Notes: a model not told the origin generated them from the letters alone. Numbered from the stretch's first letter, positions 1 through 7,558 are shown. The stretch: DNA of 15,777 bases from Acidimicrobiia bacterium UBA4744 (GCA_002403855.1 DHIO01000015.1:1-15777); one strand, 5' to 3'. A program made the numbers and translations.

Positions 1-919
1 GCAGAGACATACCCACCGACATGTCGGCGCCGTCATCGGAGAACGACGGAAGCGGTTCGCCGGAGACGGACACGTCCGCGTATTCGTGGATAGGCTGTGT
101 GACCGTCAGAGAGGGGTCGCCCGCGCCGGCAATCCCCATCGACAGTGCTAGAGAAACCGGACCTTCGACTTCAGCCGGGAGCCCCAAGACTTCTCCGCCT
201 TTCAGCTGCGCCTCCAGGTCCAAGCCGGCAAGCCACTCGCCGGGTTCGGCAATCCACACCGTGAATCGGACCGTCTCCACACGTTCAAGGTCGCCAGTTT
301 CGAAGAATCCCAGCATGATCCGGGCATCCATGGCCCCGGTCATATCCACACGAGTTGCAGGTATTCCGTTGTAGCTGTCCGGTTCCCCCGACATGCTTTC
401 CGGCGGACCGACGGGGTTGTCCTCCCAGAACTCGACGGCGCCGACGCACAGACCGAGTTCGAGGTCGCCCCGACGCGCGGCTCTGAACCCGTCACCCTGA
501 TCGACCCATATCCCACCGGCGGTCGCTACCACATTCACAGTCTGGGTCAGTCCGCCAAACGAAGCCGTCGTCTCACAGTCGAAATCCCCGTACGAGAACG
601 TCGAATCGGCAGTGATCGAAAGAACGCGGCCATCCTCCGAATCGACATGTGCCGCAACCCGGCCCCGGTAGGTATCGAAGAAGTCGCCCGGTGACGGAGC
701 CGGCGGACCGACCTTGGTGGTAGTCGTCGTCGGGACGGTGGCGGTCGTCGCACTAGTCGTCGTCGGGACCGCGGCACTGGTCGCCGTGGTATCCGTGGTG
801 GTAACGGTCGTGACAGCCGAAGTGATAGGGCTCGTCGTGGCCTCTTCTGCGCCCTCACCGTTCCCGCAGGCCACCATCAGCAGGAACAGCGCCAGAACCA
901 ACGATGCCCGACGATACAC
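1..919 (-). CDS. Secreted lipoprotein with Thr-rich linker, 3' end outside window
   Basis: This frame is open from a GTG at 919 to the window edge (306 codons, no stop), so the C-terminus is missing. The N-terminus has two Arg, a hydrophobic stretch and a lipobox ending MVAC near residue 18, so it should be a lipid-anchored exported protein. Residues about 25-60 are mostly Thr, Ala, Val and Pro, a flexible wall or periplasm spacer. The following domain has alternating hydrophobic strands and repeated Gly-Asp turns. This recalls LolA/LppX-type beta folds, but I see no diagnostic motif and leave the family open. I chose GTG 919 because it places Arg and the hydrophobic core correctly and has a GGGG run about 8 nt upstream; TTG at 925 is possible. 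It lies about 210 bp downstream of the ParB/phosphoesterase operon on the same strand. The gene is easily missed because the start is GTG and the end is cut. Confidence 0.8.
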   Translation of the reverse strand, partial: MYRRASLVLALFLLMVACGNGEGAEEATTSPITSAVTTVTTTDTTATSAAVPTTTSATTATVPTTTTTKVGPPAPSPGDFFDTYRGRVAAHVDSEDGRVLSITADSTFSYGDFDCETTASFGGLTQTVNVVATAGGIWVDQGDGFRAARRGDLELGLCVGAVEFWEDNPVGPPESMSGEPDSYNGIPATRVDMTGAMDARIMLGFFETGDLERVETVRFTVWIAEPGEWLAGLDLEAQLKGGEVLGLPAEVEGPVSLALSMGIAGAGDPSLTVTQPIHEYADVSVSGEPLPSFSDDGADMSVGMSL

Positions 920-1087
920 GGCCAACCCCGCGTTGTGTCACATCAAGCGTACGCTCTAAGACCGCCCCAAGGTCCCCGAGGCCTCGCCCAAACCCGTCAC
1001 CGCCACCCGGTGACCCATGCCCCGGCACCCCCGATCCCTGGACCTGCCCGCCGACCGCGCACCAGAGCTGCATTACTCTCCGCTCGG

Positions 1088-1101
1088 CCCCCGTGAGGGG
1101 G
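1088..1101 (-). terminator. Short GC hairpin after the ParB/phosphoesterase operon
   Basis: CCCCC (1088-1092) and GGGGG (1097-1101) pair around a 4-nt GTGA loop, about 30 bp past the stop codon of the last operon gene. There is no T-tract on the 3' side, so this is a weak terminator candidate. Confidence 0.25.
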
Positions 1102-1130
1102 TGAGGTGCCGAAACCCATTGGTCCAACCA

Positions 1131-2048
1131 TCACTGCCCATCCGGATGATCAGGCCGGAGGATCCCCTTGACGTCTTCCGCGGCGAGGCGGGCTTTGGCG
1201 GTCAGCTTCTTGGCTTCACCCGACTCTGTGGAAGCAACGGCGTCGTCAACTGTGTGAGATGCGCCGACCGCGATCAGTTCGCGGTGTTGGGAATGCACCC
1301 GGAGGTAGAGATCGGCGTCGGTCGCCCTGGGGAAGATCGAAGGCAGGCCCCGCTCGTGTATCAGTCCCAGGGCCGGGAGGTAGAGATGGTCATACCAGTT
1401 GGCCGCCACAACGGCCGGCTCGAGAACCTTCTGCCGTTCCAGCATCAGTTCGAATCCGTAGGCGCGAATGATGTCGAGGAACTCGGTGTAGGCGTGCGGG
1501 CGAGACGGGTCGATTGCCGCCCGCGGTCGAACCAAGTCCAAACCCGACTTCTTCATGAACCACTGGCGCATGCCCTTGTGAATGATCCCCGCTACGTCGA
1601 TGTCGGCGGAGATCGGGACCGGCGTTTTGACCTCGGTGATGTCGGCGTCGATGAATTCGGTCTTCCGCTGACGGGCGATAGCCACCCGGTGATGACCGTC
1701 CTCTACGAAATAGGCGTCGCCCACCTTGAAGGCAATGATCGCCGGGAATGCCTCAGTCTCGAATACTTGCTCCACTCGCCTCCAGCGGGGCTCCATATTC
1801 ATTCGCTTCGGCAGGAACTCGCGGTCGAAATCGGTCGACCTATCTACCGATCCAACGATCTGAGAAACCGGTATGGATCGCAAACCGACGTACCACTGCT
1901 CGAAGGCCCCGAGCCGCTCGCGCACTTCGTCCAAAGACAGAAGGTTGTCCGGGTCCCGTCCCGTGACGAGACGACCCAACCGCCTGGCTACTTCCTTCCG
2001 GCGGGCTTTGGGGAATGTCGAGAAGCCGGAAAGTGTCTCCCAACTCAC
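1131..2048 (-). CDS. ParB/sulfiredoxin-fold protein, distal paralogue of a ParB-MPE-ParB operon
   Basis: 305 residues. The central part carries a ParB/sulfiredoxin-like signature: IPVSQIVGSVDRS (59-71), then strands leading to VEDGHHRVAIA (115-125), where ParB-fold proteins place their G-x-x-R nucleotide-binding loop, and FIDADITEV (132-140). The C-terminal half (about 160-260) is alpha-helical with Trp/Tyr-rich NWYDHLYLPAL and a DADLYL stretch; I cannot name it. There is no HTH domain typical of chromosomal ParB, so DNA partition is unlikely. ParB-fold domains can bind or hydrolyse CTP or other nucleotides, but activity here is not shown. GTG 2048 overlaps the phosphoesterase stop as GTGA, with GGAGG 7 nt upstream, so translation is probably coupled. 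It is a clear paralogue of the first operon gene, sharing IVGSVDRST, DGH-RVA and the later GL-x-x-VRP element. The last ~40 residues are polar and specific to this copy. Confidence 0.82.
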   Translation of the reverse strand: MSWETLSGFSTFPKARRKEVARRLGRLVTGRDPDNLLSLDEVRERLGAFEQWYVGLRSIPVSQIVGSVDRSTDFDREFLPKRMNMEPRWRRVEQVFETEAFPAIIAFKVGDAYFVEDGHHRVAIARQRKTEFIDADITEVKTPVPISADIDVAGIIHKGMRQWFMKKSGLDLVRPRAAIDPSRPHAYTEFLDIIRAYGFELMLERQKVLEPAVVAANWYDHLYLPALGLIHERGLPSIFPRATDADLYLRVHSQHRELIAVGASHTVDDAVASTESGEAKKLTAKARLAAEDVKGILRPDHPDGQ

Positions 2049-2710
2049 ACCTCCACCTCCAACAACTTGTACGGGATCACATTGATGATCCTCGTTTCGC
2101 CGACGCGGCGGTCGGGTTGCTCGAATCCATAGGGATGGATGTGCCCGTGGAGCAGATAGGTCGGTTCGAGTACCCGGATAAGTCGGTGCAATGCCCCGAT
2201 TCCCTGGTGGGGTAGATCGGCGGCATCGCCGGTTCCCAACGGCGGCGCGTGGGTTACCAGCAGATCCACGCCTCGACGCTGAGGGGGCCGCATCCGGTTG
2301 CGAGCCTCCATTCTCATGACCCGCCGGCTCATTTGTCGTTGCGTGTACTGGTGAGGGCCTTCGTTGTAGCGAATACAACCACCCAGTCCGGCGATCCTCA
2401 GGCCGGCCACCGCGGTGATCTTCCCGTCGATGTTCTCGCATCCTCCGGGTTCTAGTGCGTCGCGCATGTGCGAGCTCCAGCTGAGGGGTTGAGCGGCGAG
2501 GGTCGACCTGTCGACCTTGAGATCGGGGTCATGATTGCCGGGTACGAATACGAGCGGGACGCTCAGGGTCGTGACGAGATACTCGAGGTACTCGAATGGC
2601 AGGTCTCCGCACGAAACGACGAGGTCGGGAGTGAGTTCCCGAACCTCGGGTCTGTACAACTGCGGTGCAACCTCGTCGGCGACGACAAGCACGCGGACGG
2701 TACGGCTCAC
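2045..2710 (-). CDS. Calcineurin-like metallophosphoesterase
   Basis: 221 residues, a complete metallophosphoesterase: motif I Asp at ADEV (D12), CGD (34-36), GNHD (58-61), VTHAPP (152-157) and HGHIH (188-192). Motif I is D-x-V rather than the usual D-x-H. I recall the same ISDEV-type motif in related uncharacterised proteins of Chloroflexota, so this looks like a subfamily trait rather than damage. Two metal ions and a phosphoester substrate are expected; the substrate is unknown. LGGCIRYNEGPHQYT (109-123) is a distinctive insert. No signal peptide, so cytoplasmic. Start GTG 2710 lies 3 nt after the upstream ParB-like gene, with GGAGGAG inside the end of that gene and 6 nt spacing. The 3' end overlaps the next ParB-like gene by 4 nt. 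Co-translation with ParB-fold proteins on both sides suggests a joint role, perhaps on a nucleotide or nucleic-acid substrate (inference). Confidence 0.9.
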   Translation of the reverse strand: MSRTVRVLVVADEVAPQLYRPEVRELTPDLVVSCGDLPFEYLEYLVTTLSVPLVFVPGNHDPDLKVDRSTLAAQPLSWSSHMRDALEPGGCENIDGKITAVAGLRIAGLGGCIRYNEGPHQYTQRQMSRRVMRMEARNRMRPPQRRGVDLLVTHAPPLGTGDAADLPHQGIGALHRLIRVLEPTYLLHGHIHPYGFEQPDRRVGETRIINVIPYKLLEVEV

Positions 2711-2713
2711 TCT

Positions 2714-3532
2714 TCACTCCTCCGCGATTTCTGGCGGCTTGGCGCCGGCCGTGCGGCTTGCTTCCCAAGCCACGTCTTCAAAACCGACCTTTCCACGTTC
2801 CGGGAACAACGATCGCCGCCGCTCTTCGATCCACAAGAACAAGTCGCCCTCAGTCGACCTGGAGAAGGCCTCGGTGAGCCCGGCTCGGCGGAGAGCTTCC
2901 ACCGCAGGCTGATAGACCCTATCCCACCAGTCGCCGGTGACCTCTTCGCGAGAGAAGATCGCTTCGTTTTCCTGGAAGAGGCGGTATCCGTGGATTGCGA
3001 TCGACTCGCGCAATCTCGTGTACCCAACCGGCAGGGATACGCGAATGTCCGCCTCTGGGCGGACATTCGCCAGTCCCGTTTCTTCGAGCATTCGTCGGTG
3101 CTGTTGGAGATGGATGACGTCCGCGATATCCGCGTCCGGCGGGATGTCTTCCTGGGTTTCGAGTTCCGTGATCTCGGCGTCGAGGAACTCAATACCCTCC
3201 TGCTTGGCCACGGCGACCCTGATGTGTCCGTCTCGGACGAAGAAGACATCGCTCACCTGGAACACTTTGATGGGCGGGAAGTCGCCTTCCGGATAAGCCA
3301 ACGAGACCTGTCTCATTCGGTCCCGCAACTCGCTCACCCGGGGTTTGAACTGCCGATCGAACAGAGTAGAGCGGTCGACCGATCCCACGATTGCTCTCAC
3401 CGGGATGGCGCGTATTCCCCGGTATTCCTCTCGGAACAGGCCCAAGAGCTTCTGGACCTCGGCGAACGGCACGAGGTTCTCCGACTTGCTGCGTCGTTTC
3501 TTGGGTTCGAGGGGTCGATTGGACGTCACCAT
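2714..3532 (-). CDS. ParB/sulfiredoxin-fold protein, first gene of a ParB-MPE-ParB operon
   Basis: 272 residues from ATG 3532. A basic N-terminus (EPKKRRSK) is followed by a helix and a ParB-like core: IPVRAIVGSVDRS (43-55), VFFVRDGHIRVAVA (96-109) and FLDAEITEL (117-125). The loop reads DGHIRV where the third-gene paralogue reads DGHHRV; the Arg is kept. The C-terminal half contains HGYRLF, DWWDRVYQPAVEALRRAGL and TEGDLFLWIEERR, matching the paralogue's layout. There is no partition-type HTH. It is the promoter-proximal gene; its stop is 3 nt before the phosphoesterase start and its last codons carry that gene's Shine-Dalgarno. Start choice is uncertain: TTG 3538, ATG 3532 and GTG 3529 are all in frame and none has well-spaced SD. 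A TAACAT hexamer about 18-24 nt upstream may be a -10. Function unknown; role in the operon is inferred from linkage only. Confidence 0.82.
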   Translation of the reverse strand: MVTSNRPLEPKKRRSKSENLVPFAEVQKLLGLFREEYRGIRAIPVRAIVGSVDRSTLFDRQFKPRVSELRDRMRQVSLAYPEGDFPPIKVFQVSDVFFVRDGHIRVAVAKQEGIEFLDAEITELETQEDIPPDADIADVIHLQQHRRMLEETGLANVRPEADIRVSLPVGYTRLRESIAIHGYRLFQENEAIFSREEVTGDWWDRVYQPAVEALRRAGLTEAFSRSTEGDLFLWIEERRRSLFPERGKVGFEDVAWEASRTAGAKPPEIAEE

Positions 3533-3538
3533 TTCCAA

Positions 3539-3853
3539 CTGTGTGGCAAGCGCTGAATGTTACGGTGCTTTCCGGGCCATGAGAGCCTCCAAACCCGAAT
3601 TCGTCCGCGCTGACTCTTCGGACACCCAATTTGTCTCCTATTTGCGGCGGTTTGGTGCTCGGCAGGTGCGCACGGTGGACACCACAGGTGTGGAGGTACC
3701 CCGGCGCTTGGTCCATCTACTTTCGACCTCAGGCGCCGCCGAAGCAGTCGTCGTGACGTGAGACGTGGTGACCGACCTGCGCAAATGGTCTTATGGCCCT
3801 TGCCCGGTCCCAGGTTCTTCTTCATGGTTGATTGGACCATCTGAAGGAGAAGC
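3539..3853. other. Divergent intergenic region, no gene recognised
   Basis: 315 bp between the minus-strand ParB/phosphoesterase operon and the plus-strand small lipoprotein. No open frame has convincing start, SD or codon pattern. For the left operon a TAACAT -10-like hexamer is visible near 3557-3562 (minus). For the right gene a weak pair TTGCCC / CATGGT with 17-bp spacing lies near 3798-3826. A 5-bp palindrome ATGGT-ACCAT sits just before the right-hand SD. All of these are weak. Confidence 0.4.
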
Positions 3854-4156
3854 ATGTCCAAGAATCTGCGATGGGTCCTACTTGCGGTTTTCCTGCTGCT
3901 CATCCTGTCGGCATGTGCCGCTGGACCGAACAGCGCCGTAGATACTCCGTCGCCCGAAGGAGAGGTGGCGGGCTTCTGGCTGGGGCTTTGGCACGGAATC
4001 ATCGTCCCCATCACCTGGATCATTTCCTTGTTCTCGGATACCGTGAGCATCTACGAGATCCACAACAACGGTGGTTGGTATGACACCGGGTTCCTGCTCG
4101 GTGCGGGAGTCTTCCTGGGCGGGGGTGGAGCGGGGGCCGGCCGCGTGAAGCGCTGA
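3854..4156 (+). CDS. Small membrane lipoprotein
   Basis: 100 residues. A charged start (SKNLRW), a Leu-rich core and a lipobox LSAC with Cys21 indicate Sec export and lipid attachment. A short spacer (22-38) is followed by a hydrophobic segment rich in Trp (GFWLGLWHGIIVPITWIISL, about 39-58). Then comes a conserved-looking SIYEIHNNGGWYDTGFLLG stretch and a Gly-rich second hydrophobic segment, ending in a basic tail (GRVKR). I recognise the GLWHGII...HNNGGWYD-GF pattern from uncharacterised small membrane proteins of many bacteria, but no function is known to me. The start is secure: AAGGAG at 3844-3849 sits 4 nt before ATG. The gene is convergent with the isomerase-like gene; GTCCGG/CCGGAC at 4183-4199 lies between them. 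Confidence 0.85.
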   Translation: MSKNLRWVLLAVFLLLILSACAAGPNSAVDTPSPEGEVAGFWLGLWHGIIVPITWIISLFSDTVSIYEIHNNGGWYDTGFLLGAGVFLGGGGAGAGRVKR

Positions 4157-4182
4157 TTACCCAGCTTCACGTTGCGGCGCGA

Positions 4183-4199
4183 GTCCGGGTGAGCCGGAC
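4183..4199. terminator. Hairpin between convergent genes
   Basis: GTCCGG (4183-4188) and CCGGAC (4194-4199) form a perfect 6-bp stem with a 5-nt loop, centred between two convergent stops (4156 and 4229). No T-run on either side, so a bidirectional attenuating hairpin at best. Confidence 0.3.
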
Positions 4200-4228
4200 G
4201 GGTGGTCGGTCCTGACACCAGTGACTCG

Positions 4229-4537
4229 TCAAGCCGCCATCATCGCTCGGAACACATCCTTGAACCGCTCAGAACCGGTCTCAGCGTCGACCAGCGGCTC
4301 GACCTTCAGGTCCAGGAACGGCAGGAAGGGATGTTCCATCAACATACGATCCAGCTCATCGACCGACGGTGCGTTGACGATCATGCGGCCGCCCAGACAC
4401 CCGACGTAGTTCCACACCTGATCCACCGCGCCCTCCGCCTTCCACTTCTTCACATAGGCCAGGTAGGCGTCTGTCAGTTCAACTGCAAGATCAGACGGCA
4501 CCTGATGGGCAACCCTCCCGTGGATGAGAAACGGCAC
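4229..4537 (-). CDS. Muconolactone-isomerase-like / YciI-type dimeric alpha-beta barrel protein
   Basis: 102 residues. The opening strand MPFLIHGRV, helix LTDAYLAYVKKWKAEG, strand VWNYVGCLGGRMIVNA, helix SVDELDRMLMEHPF and final strand FLDLKVEPLVD match the ferredoxin-like alpha/beta barrel of muconolactone delta-isomerase and related small proteins. Members range from true isomerases of the beta-ketoadipate pathway to proteins of unknown role. No catechol-pathway genes are nearby, so a catabolic function is not supported. The C-terminus adds a helix (FKDVFRAMMAA). Start is GTG 4537, preceded by a very purine-rich leader (GGAGGGAGGAG and GGGGGAGG). It sits 180 bp downstream of the lipoprotein gene on the same strand, with no clear promoter visible between them. 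Confidence 0.75.
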   Translation of the reverse strand: MPFLIHGRVAHQVPSDLAVELTDAYLAYVKKWKAEGAVDQVWNYVGCLGGRMIVNAPSVDELDRMLMEHPFLPFLDLKVEPLVDAETGSERFKDVFRAMMAA

Positions 4538-4718
4538 GCCTCCCCCTTTCTCCTCCCTCCACGGTCATCGTATGCCCAACCACTCGGCGAGGATAGGGGC
4601 ACCTTCGATGCTCATCGCACCAATTCCTACCACGCTGGGAGGGGTCGACTTCGACGCGGTGGTGACCAGCCCGGCGGCGGGTGTCCTGTCGGCTGAGCCG
4701 TTTCGGGCGGCGAAATCG

Positions 4719-5267
4719 CTAGGCGTTCGCTTCCCGGTAGGCCATGTACTCGTCCAGGTACTCCATATGCAGCTCACCCGCCTCCTCGGTGAACTTGAGG
4801 ACGCCCAAGATGGACCCGAACATGCGGTCTTCCTCCTCGGGATGGGTCTCCCTGATCCACGTTCGCAGCTCCACCTCGGCGGCCACCAACCCCTCAGGAG
4901 GCGGCCAGGACATCACGCCGAAGGTTCCGTCCGGTCGCACGCTGACGGTCACCGTCGAAGCGAGATTGTCGTCCTCCAGGACCGAGAAGAAGTAGTCCTC
5001 CCCCATCGTCACGTCGCAGGTCACTGCGGCGGTCCCTTCACAGTTGGTGAACTCCGGGTCCGCCTCCATGGCGAGGATCCACCCCAGGAAGCTCTCCTCC
5101 TCGGCATCCAGAGGCGCGGATAGGTCTTCGAACTCCTCGGGATTCGCCGCCTCCACGGCGGCACCCATACGCTCCATGACCCCCTCCGGGGTGTTACCGC
5201 TACTACACCCGGCAACAGCAACCAAGAACGCGCCTGCCGCCGCAATCCACGGACCGCCGTTCCGCAT
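4719..5267 (-). CDS. Secreted lipoprotein, possible DUF4878-like fold
   Basis: 182 residues from ATG 5267. A short N-terminus (MRNG), hydrophobic core AAAGAFLVAVAGC and lipobox VAGC mark a lipoprotein. The mature part begins SSGNTPEGVMERMGAAVEAANPEEFEDL, a helix of the type seen in NTF2-like/DUF4878 lipoproteins, in which small residues and acidic turns precede a beta sheet. The remainder is acidic with a Cys pair (NCEGTAAVTCDV), probably a disulfide in the exported protein, and ends in a helical tail with Tyr and Met (ELHMEYLDEYMAYR). Family assignment is tentative. I chose 5267 over ATG 5273 because AAGGA upstream is spaced 6 nt from 5267 and abuts 5273. Upstream is an 8-bp inverted repeat (5336-5364) that could be an operator. 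Confidence 0.78.
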   Translation of the reverse strand: MRNGGPWIAAAGAFLVAVAGCSSGNTPEGVMERMGAAVEAANPEEFEDLSAPLDAEEESFLGWILAMEADPEFTNCEGTAAVTCDVTMGEDYFFSVLEDDNLASTVTVSVRPDGTFGVMSWPPPEGLVAAEVELRTWIRETHPEEEDRMFGSILGVLKFTEEAGELHMEYLDEYMAYREANA

Positions 5268-5273
5268 ATCCAT

Positions 5274-5751
5274 TCCTTTCCAGACCGGTACTGCAAGGGT
5301 GGGCAACGGATCGGCAACCGTCCAGGGCCAAAGGTCACGACTCGTCATCGAGACAAGAGTCGTGTTCCGGCGTCCGGCCGCGGGTAGCGGGTTTGGTGGC
5401 CTCGGAGAGGCGGCCGGGAGATTCCCGCACCACCCACCGACCTCAGGGAGTTGGGTCCCCGGCAAAGGTTCGCGCTGCGCTCCCCGCAACCCAACTGGCT
5501 CTGGCCGATCCTTGGGTAATCAGTTCCCAGAACTGCCGGTCGGCGCGGCGTCTGAATGGGTAAGGAGCCTTTCACGGCAGCGGCCGGGCCTGCGGGTATG
5601 CCTTGGGTTCCAGTTCGGTACCTGCCCGTGTTGTGCGGTTTGTGACATCTTCCTCTAGCCCGCCATCGGGTTCCGACTGAAGATGGCCGTGAGGCCCCTG
5701 AGGAGGTGCATCATCACTTCTCGTTTGGTCTGGGCGATATAGGGGGATGGT
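5274..5751. other. Long divergent intergenic region with inverted repeats
   Basis: 478 bp separate the lipoprotein (minus) from the cyclic-nucleotide-domain gene (plus). No frame shows a believable start, SD and codon bias. It contains a perfect 8-bp inverted repeat at 5336-5364 and a 7-bp pair GTTGGGT/ACCCAAC at 5450-5495, and must hold the promoters for both genes. No tRNA or riboswitch fold recognised. Confidence 0.5.
5336..5364. promoter_or_regulatory. 8-bp inverted repeat upstream of lipoprotein gene
   Basis: CACGACTC (5336-5343) and GAGTCGTG (5357-5364) are perfect reverse complements separated by 13 nt, about 70 bp upstream of the lipoprotein start. The spacing suits either an operator with two half-sites 21 bp apart or an RNA stem in the leader. 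Confidence 0.35.
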
Positions 5752-6219
5752 ATGCCGTCAGATCCTGAAGCATTTGAGGCACTCAAGCAGGTTGACTTGT
5801 TCGCCAGTCTCGACAACGAATTGTTGGAGGCTCTGGCTCAGGCTTCCGTCGTTGCCACGTTTGAGGTCGGGGACCGGCTCATAGCTCAGGGAAGCGATCC
5901 GGACTGCATGTGGGTGATTCTCGAAGGCGAAGTCGACCTACTGAGAAACTCTGAGAACATGACCACATTCGGCCCTGGCCAAACGCTTGGTGATGTTTCG
6001 CTCCTGTCCGGCCTACCCCACACCGTGGATGTCGTGGCCAAGACGAGCGGCAGCAGGGTGATCTTGGGTATGGCTGAGTTCCGATCCGCGGTGCGATTCC
6101 ACCCCGACGTGGCGTTCGAAGTGATCAAGGTCCTGGCGTCGCGCATTCATGCGATATTGGAACGCTTCGACAGTTCTGTGCTGGCTCGTCAAGCCACGAA
6201 CCACCCAACGCCCCCATAA
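5752..6219 (+). CDS. Single-domain cyclic-nucleotide-binding (CRP-fold) protein
   Basis: 155 residues, almost entirely one cNMP-binding beta-roll: entry helix FEALKQVDLFASL, strands from ATFEVGDRLIAQG (35-47), MWVILEGEVDLL (53-64), FGPGQTLGDVSLLSGLPHTVDVVA (73-96), then the C-helix HPDVAFEVIKVLASRIHAILERF. The phosphate-binding cassette deviates from the cAMP consensus: LGD replaces FGE and His replaces the Arg that contacts phosphate (PHTVD), so true cAMP or cGMP binding is doubtful. There is no HTH, so it is not a DNA-binding CRP regulator; such stand-alone domains act as sensors or partners. The start is supported by AGGGGG at 5741-5746, 5 nt before ATG. It is read in the same direction as the FAD oxidoreductase, with a 196-bp gap between them. 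Confidence 0.88.
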   Translation: MPSDPEAFEALKQVDLFASLDNELLEALAQASVVATFEVGDRLIAQGSDPDCMWVILEGEVDLLRNSENMTTFGPGQTLGDVSLLSGLPHTVDVVAKTSGSRVILGMAEFRSAVRFHPDVAFEVIKVLASRIHAILERFDSSVLARQATNHPTPP

Positions 6220-6415
6220 CCCGCAATCCCGAGTGGCCCCGTCATGTTCGCACGGTGGGCGATCTTCAGGGTCTTTCACCCGGCCCCGGCGACGACCTCC
6301 AACCGGCGGTTAGTTTCGATCGGGCTCGGCCGGATGTGGCTCCCGTATGGGACCGGATGTCCGGGACCGCGGACGCCCTCTCCCGTGAGACACGAGGGCA
6401 GATAGCCTGCGTTTG

Positions 6416-7558
6416 GTGGAGAGCTTCGATTTCGTGGTGGTGGGCGGTGGCATCGCCGGCGCCGCGGCGGCGTATCGGCTTGCCGACCACGGATCGGTGG
6501 TGGTCTTGGAGCGCGAGGCAACCTGTGGGTATCACTCCAGCGGAAGATCGGCGGCCGTGTTCACGGAGTGCTACGGGCTTGGGACGGGCCGGCGGTTGGC
6601 GATCGCCGGCCGATCGTTCCTCGAGGACCCCCCGGAGGGTTTCACCGAGCACCCACTGGTTTCGCCGCGACCGCTTCTGTTCGTGGCCCGCGAAGATCAG
6701 ATGCCTGCCCTCCAGGCGGCCTATGAGGAGGCAGCGGTTCTGGTTCCTTCGGCTCGGGTCCTCGACGCAGCCGGGGTTCGGCGGATGTGCCCGTTGTTGC
6801 GACCCGACTACGTCGCCGGAGGGATGCTGGAGCCCGGAGCTATGGACATCGACGTCCACGCCCTCCACTATGGGTTTCTGAGAGGTGCCCGCCGACGGGG
6901 GGCGCTCGTCCGTACCGAGGCGCCGGTTGAGCAGCTCCAACAGCGGGATTCGGGCTGGCTGATCGGCGCTGGTGGGCTTCGACTGGCCGGCGGGGTGGTG
7001 GTAAACGCCGCCGGAGCGTGGTGCGACCTGGTAGCCGGGCTCGCCGGTGCGGCACCGCTCGAGCTGGTCCCGATGCGGAGAACGGTGTTCACCTTCGAGC
7101 CGCCACCGGGGACCGATCATCGCAACTGGCCGATGGTCGTGGACGTCGACGAGCGCTTCTACCTCAAGCCGGAAGGACCCCACCTGCTGGCTTCGCCGGC
7201 CGATGAGACCCCGATGGAGCCCGTCGACGTCCGTCATGACGAGCTCGACGTGGCAGTTGCCATCGATCGGGTTCAAGCGGCCTTCGATCTGGAGATTCGG
7301 CACGTAAAACGCGCCTGGGCCGGCCTCCGTTCATTCGTTGCAGATCGCTCGCCGGTCGCCGGAATGGATCCCGACGTTCCCGGCTTCTTCTGGCTGGCCG
7401 GCCAGGGAGGGGTGGGGATCAAGACCTCTCCGGCGATGGGGGAAGCCGCCGCCGAGCTGATAACCAAGGGGCGCCTTCCTGCCACCCTGCGCAAGGCGGG
7501 TCTCGCTGCCGGGGACCTTGCACCGGAACGCTTGAGGCCCCCGGACCCCGGTCCCTAG
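6416..7558 (+). CDS. FAD-dependent amine oxidoreductase, DauA (D-arginine dehydrogenase)-like
   Basis: 380 residues from GTG 6416. The N-terminal Rossmann motif FVVVGGGIAGAAAAYRLA (6-23) and the acidic strand end VVVLERE bind FAD. GYHSSGRSAAVF is the DAO-family active-site loop, in the form seen in DauA-type enzymes. VVVNAAGAWCD, FYLKPEG, LLASPADETPMEP, AWAGLRSFVADRSPVAG and FFWLAGQGGVGIKTSPA complete a full-length DadA/DauA-like protein, expected to oxidise a D- or basic amino acid to an imino acid in the cytoplasm, passing electrons to an acceptor or oxygen. Exact substrate cannot be read from sequence. Start is ambiguous: TTG 6413 or GTG 6416, with no SD. TAGCCT at 6403-6408 lies 7 nt before GTG 6416, consistent with a leaderless transcript. 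No partner dehydrogenase or transporter genes are adjacent. Confidence 0.88.
   Translation: MESFDFVVVGGGIAGAAAAYRLADHGSVVVLEREATCGYHSSGRSAAVFTECYGLGTGRRLAIAGRSFLEDPPEGFTEHPLVSPRPLLFVAREDQMPALQAAYEEAAVLVPSARVLDAAGVRRMCPLLRPDYVAGGMLEPGAMDIDVHALHYGFLRGARRRGALVRTEAPVEQLQQRDSGWLIGAGGLRLAGGVVVNAAGAWCDLVAGLAGAAPLELVPMRRTVFTFEPPPGTDHRNWPMVVDVDERFYLKPEGPHLLASPADETPMEPVDVRHDELDVAVAIDRVQAAFDLEIRHVKRAWAGLRSFVADRSPVAGMDPDVPGFFWLAGQGGVGIKTSPAMGEAAAELITKGRLPATLRKAGLAAGDLAPERLRPPDPGP

Noticed and set aside
547..858. Arg-rich open frame inside the first lipoprotein
   Set aside because: Out-of-frame reading of the Thr-rich linker; composition is an artefact of ACG/ACC repeats.
1017..2132. Long plus-strand open frame
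   Set aside because: Antisense of the distal ParB-like gene; no SD and no family features.
1131..3532. Chromosome-partition parABS locus
   Set aside because: No ParA ATPase, no parS sites recognised and no ParB HTH domain.
2468..3556. Long plus-strand open frame of about 360 codons
   Set aside because: Antisense shadow of the phosphoesterase and proximal ParB-like gene, both of which have clear motifs on the minus strand.
4565..4777. Extra small gene upstream of the isomerase-like gene
   Set aside because: Overlaps the end of the lipoprotein gene, lacks SD and matches no family, though its last 40 codons have fair codon bias.
6266..7303. Minus-strand open frame over the oxidoreductase
   Set aside because: Antisense of a protein with intact FAD motifs; composition Arg/Pro-rich as expected for high-GC shadows.
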